Assembly (NCBI GenBank): GCA_018817035.1 | Contig: JAHIUV010000165.1 | Location: 1 to 5,631, forward strand | Origin: Candidatus Omnitrophota bacterium | GTDB lineage: Bacteria; Omnitrophota; Gorgyraeia; Gorgyraeales; Gorgyraeaceae | Length of the DNA stretch: 5,631 bases | Direction: 5' to 3' | Shown: positions 4,446-5,631 of the stretch, piece by piece | Numbering within the stretch: the first letter of the stretch is position 1 | Layout: the number at the start of each line of letters is the position of its first letter | Position numbers and translations under genes: made by a program | The notes under the pieces: generated by a model | Seen by the model: the letters and a program-made list of their open reading frames with translations, nothing else | What the model was told of the DNA's origin: nothing | Databases searched by the model: none

Positions 4446-5631
4446 TTAATACATGCCGCCCATACCACCCGGCATTCCTCCTCCCGGAGGCATACCTGGG
4501 CCCGGCTTATCTTCTTCAGGAATATCTGAGATAAGGCACTCAGTCATCAAGAGAAGCCCTGCAACGCTGGCAGCGTTTTCCAAAGCTGTCCTTGATACCT
4601 TAGTAGGATCTATAACGCCTATCTTCAGCATGTCCTCATACTTTTCATTCTGGGCGTCAAAACCCTCATTATCATTCTTCTTAAGCCTGACTTCGTTTAT
4701 TACTACAGACTCCTCGAGCCCCGCGTTTTTAACGATCTGCCTGATAGGTTCCTCGAGGGCGCGTTTTATGATGTCTACGCCTATCTTTTCGTCACCTTTA
4801 AGCTTCAGGTCATCGAGTTTTGATATACATCGCAGGAACGCGACTCCGCCTCCCGGGACAATACCTTCTGCTACGGCAGCCCTGGTCGCGTGCAAAGCAT
4901 CCTCAACGCGGGCTTTCTTTTCTTTCATCTCTGTCTCTGTCGCCGCTCCTACGTTTATTACAGCTACTCCGCCCGCGAGCTTCGCCAGTCTTTCCTGCAG
5001 TTTTTCCCTGTCATAGTCAGAGTCAGTATCTTCTATCTGCCTCTTTAGCTGGGATATCCTGCCCTTTATATCGCTGTCTTTACCGCCGCCTTCTACGATA
5101 GTCGTCTCTTCTTTTCCGATAGTAACTCTCTTTGCCCGGCCAAGATCATCCAGTGTGATATTCTCCAGCTTTATACCAAGGTCTTCCGTAATAGCTTTTC
5201 CTCCGGTAAGAACAGCTATGTCTTCCAACATAGCTTTACGCCTGTCGCCATAACCAGGCGCCTTTACCGCGCAGCAATTAAGGGTGCCCCTTAGTTTATT
5301 CACTACCAATGTCGCCAATGCCTCGCCTTCGACATCTTCCGCCATTATCACGAGAGGTTTGCCCGCTCTCGCGATCTTCTCAAGAAGCGGCAGCATATCT
5401 TTCATTATTGATATTTTCTTCTCGTGGATCAAGATAAAAGGATCTTCTATGGTAGATTCCATCCTTTCAGCGTCTGTCACAAAATAAGGAGAAAGATATC
5501 CCTGATCAAACTGCATGCCTTCCACTACTTTAAGTTCTGTCTTCATTGATTTAGCTTCTTCGACAGTAATAACGCCGTCTTTTCCGACTTTATCCATCGC
5601 GTCAGCTATCAAGTCACCGATAGCGGGATCA
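4446..5631 (-). CDS. groL: Chaperonin GroEL (Hsp60), C-terminal part; 5' end outside window
   Basis: Group I chaperonin, the ATP-driven cytoplasmic folding chamber that works with GroES. About 395 residues are visible; roughly the first 155 of the usual ~545 lie beyond the right edge. The frame is open to the edge (DPAIGDLIADAMDKVGKDG), so the TTG at 5612 is an internal leucine codon, not a start. Visible family hallmarks are VVEGMQFDQGYLSPYF at the start of the apical domain, AEDVEGEALATLVVNKLRG, VKAPGYGDRRKAML, SDYDREKLQERLAKLAGGVAVI, and KARVEDALHATRAAVAEGIVPGGG. The last of these contains the aspartate that corresponds to the catalytic Asp398 of E. coli. The tail is the usual flexible Gly/Met-rich segment (GGGMPGGMGGMY), ending in Tyr. 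Two adjacent cysteines (LNCCAVKAPG) replace the usual small residues before the KAPG motif. The gene ends at TAA just before a strong terminator. groES would be expected upstream, outside the window. Identification is essentially certain. Confidence 0.98.
   Translation of the reverse strand, partial: DPAIGDLIADAMDKVGKDGVITVEEAKSMKTELKVVEGMQFDQGYLSPYFVTDAERMESTIEDPFILIHEKKISIMKDMLPLLEKIARAGKPLVIMAEDVEGEALATLVVNKLRGTLNCCAVKAPGYGDRRKAMLEDIAVLTGGKAITEDLGIKLENITLDDLGRAKRVTIGKEETTIVEGGGKDSDIKGRISQLKRQIEDTDSDYDREKLQERLAKLAGGVAVINVGAATETEMKEKKARVEDALHATRAAVAEGIVPGGGVAFLRCISKLDDLKLKGDEKIGVDIIKRALEEPIRQIVKNAGLEESVVINEVRLKKNDNEGFDAQNEKYEDMLKIGVIDPTKVSRTALENAASVAGLLLMTECLISDIPEEDKPGPGMPPGGGMPGGMGGMY

Noticed and set aside
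4453..5016. Plus-strand open frame of 187 codons, rich in Pro and Ser
   Set aside because: It is the antisense of the conserved GroEL C-terminal region, with a low-complexity composition caused by the reverse reading of Gly/Met/Lys codons. It has no ribosome site or family resemblance.
5610..5612. TTG as the start codon of a 388-residue protein
   Set aside because: The frame continues to the window edge with conserved GroEL sequence (DPAIGD), so this is an internal leucine codon of a gene cut by the window.

Overview
The window carries four minus-strand genes and no convincing plus-strand gene. From right to left, which is the direction of transcription, they are the 3' part of groEL, a MoxR-family AAA+ ATPase, a DUF58 protein, and a TgpA-like membrane protein. 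The moderate G+C content, many ATA isoleucine codons, strong Shine-Dalgarno and sigma70-type signals, and a Gly/Met-rich GroEL tail point to a bacterium. The gene set and the repeat-rich spacers would suit an uncultured lineage such as Omnitrophota or another PVC/Elusimicrobia-like group. That placement is a guess; nothing here fixes the phylum.

Region by region. Positions 4446-5631 hold the C-terminal ~395 residues of GroEL; its N-terminus lies beyond the right edge. It ends in a strong intrinsic terminator (4366-4405). Positions 4184-4365 hold one copy of an intergenic repeat and then a near-consensus promoter (TTGACA, 17 nt, TATATT) that starts a new transcription unit. Positions 3245-4183 encode the MoxR ATPase, followed after 17-18 nt by the DUF58 protein (1997-3226). 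A 170-nt spacer with two facing copies of the repeat separates this from the TgpA-like gene (210-1826). Positions 1-209 are noncoding as far as can be seen and contain a nested pair of the same repeat. A possible -35 hexamer for a following gene sits at the left edge.

MoxR, DUF58 and TgpA-type proteins form a recurrent bacterial gene trio. The AAA+ ATPase is thought to act as a chaperone or remodelling factor with the von Willebrand-like DUF58 protein, next to a membrane protein that normally carries a periplasmic transglutaminase domain. Here the third member keeps the N-terminal membrane block, the last membrane helix and a DUF4129-like tail. The transglutaminase domain is missing, and a Big_2-like Ig domain lies in that position. 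This is the most notable protein-level feature. The most notable DNA-level feature is a family of short elements with fixed ends (GTTCTCGACT ... CGCTCGAAC), variable centres and AATATT-type borders. They occupy every spacer longer than 20 nt in the window.
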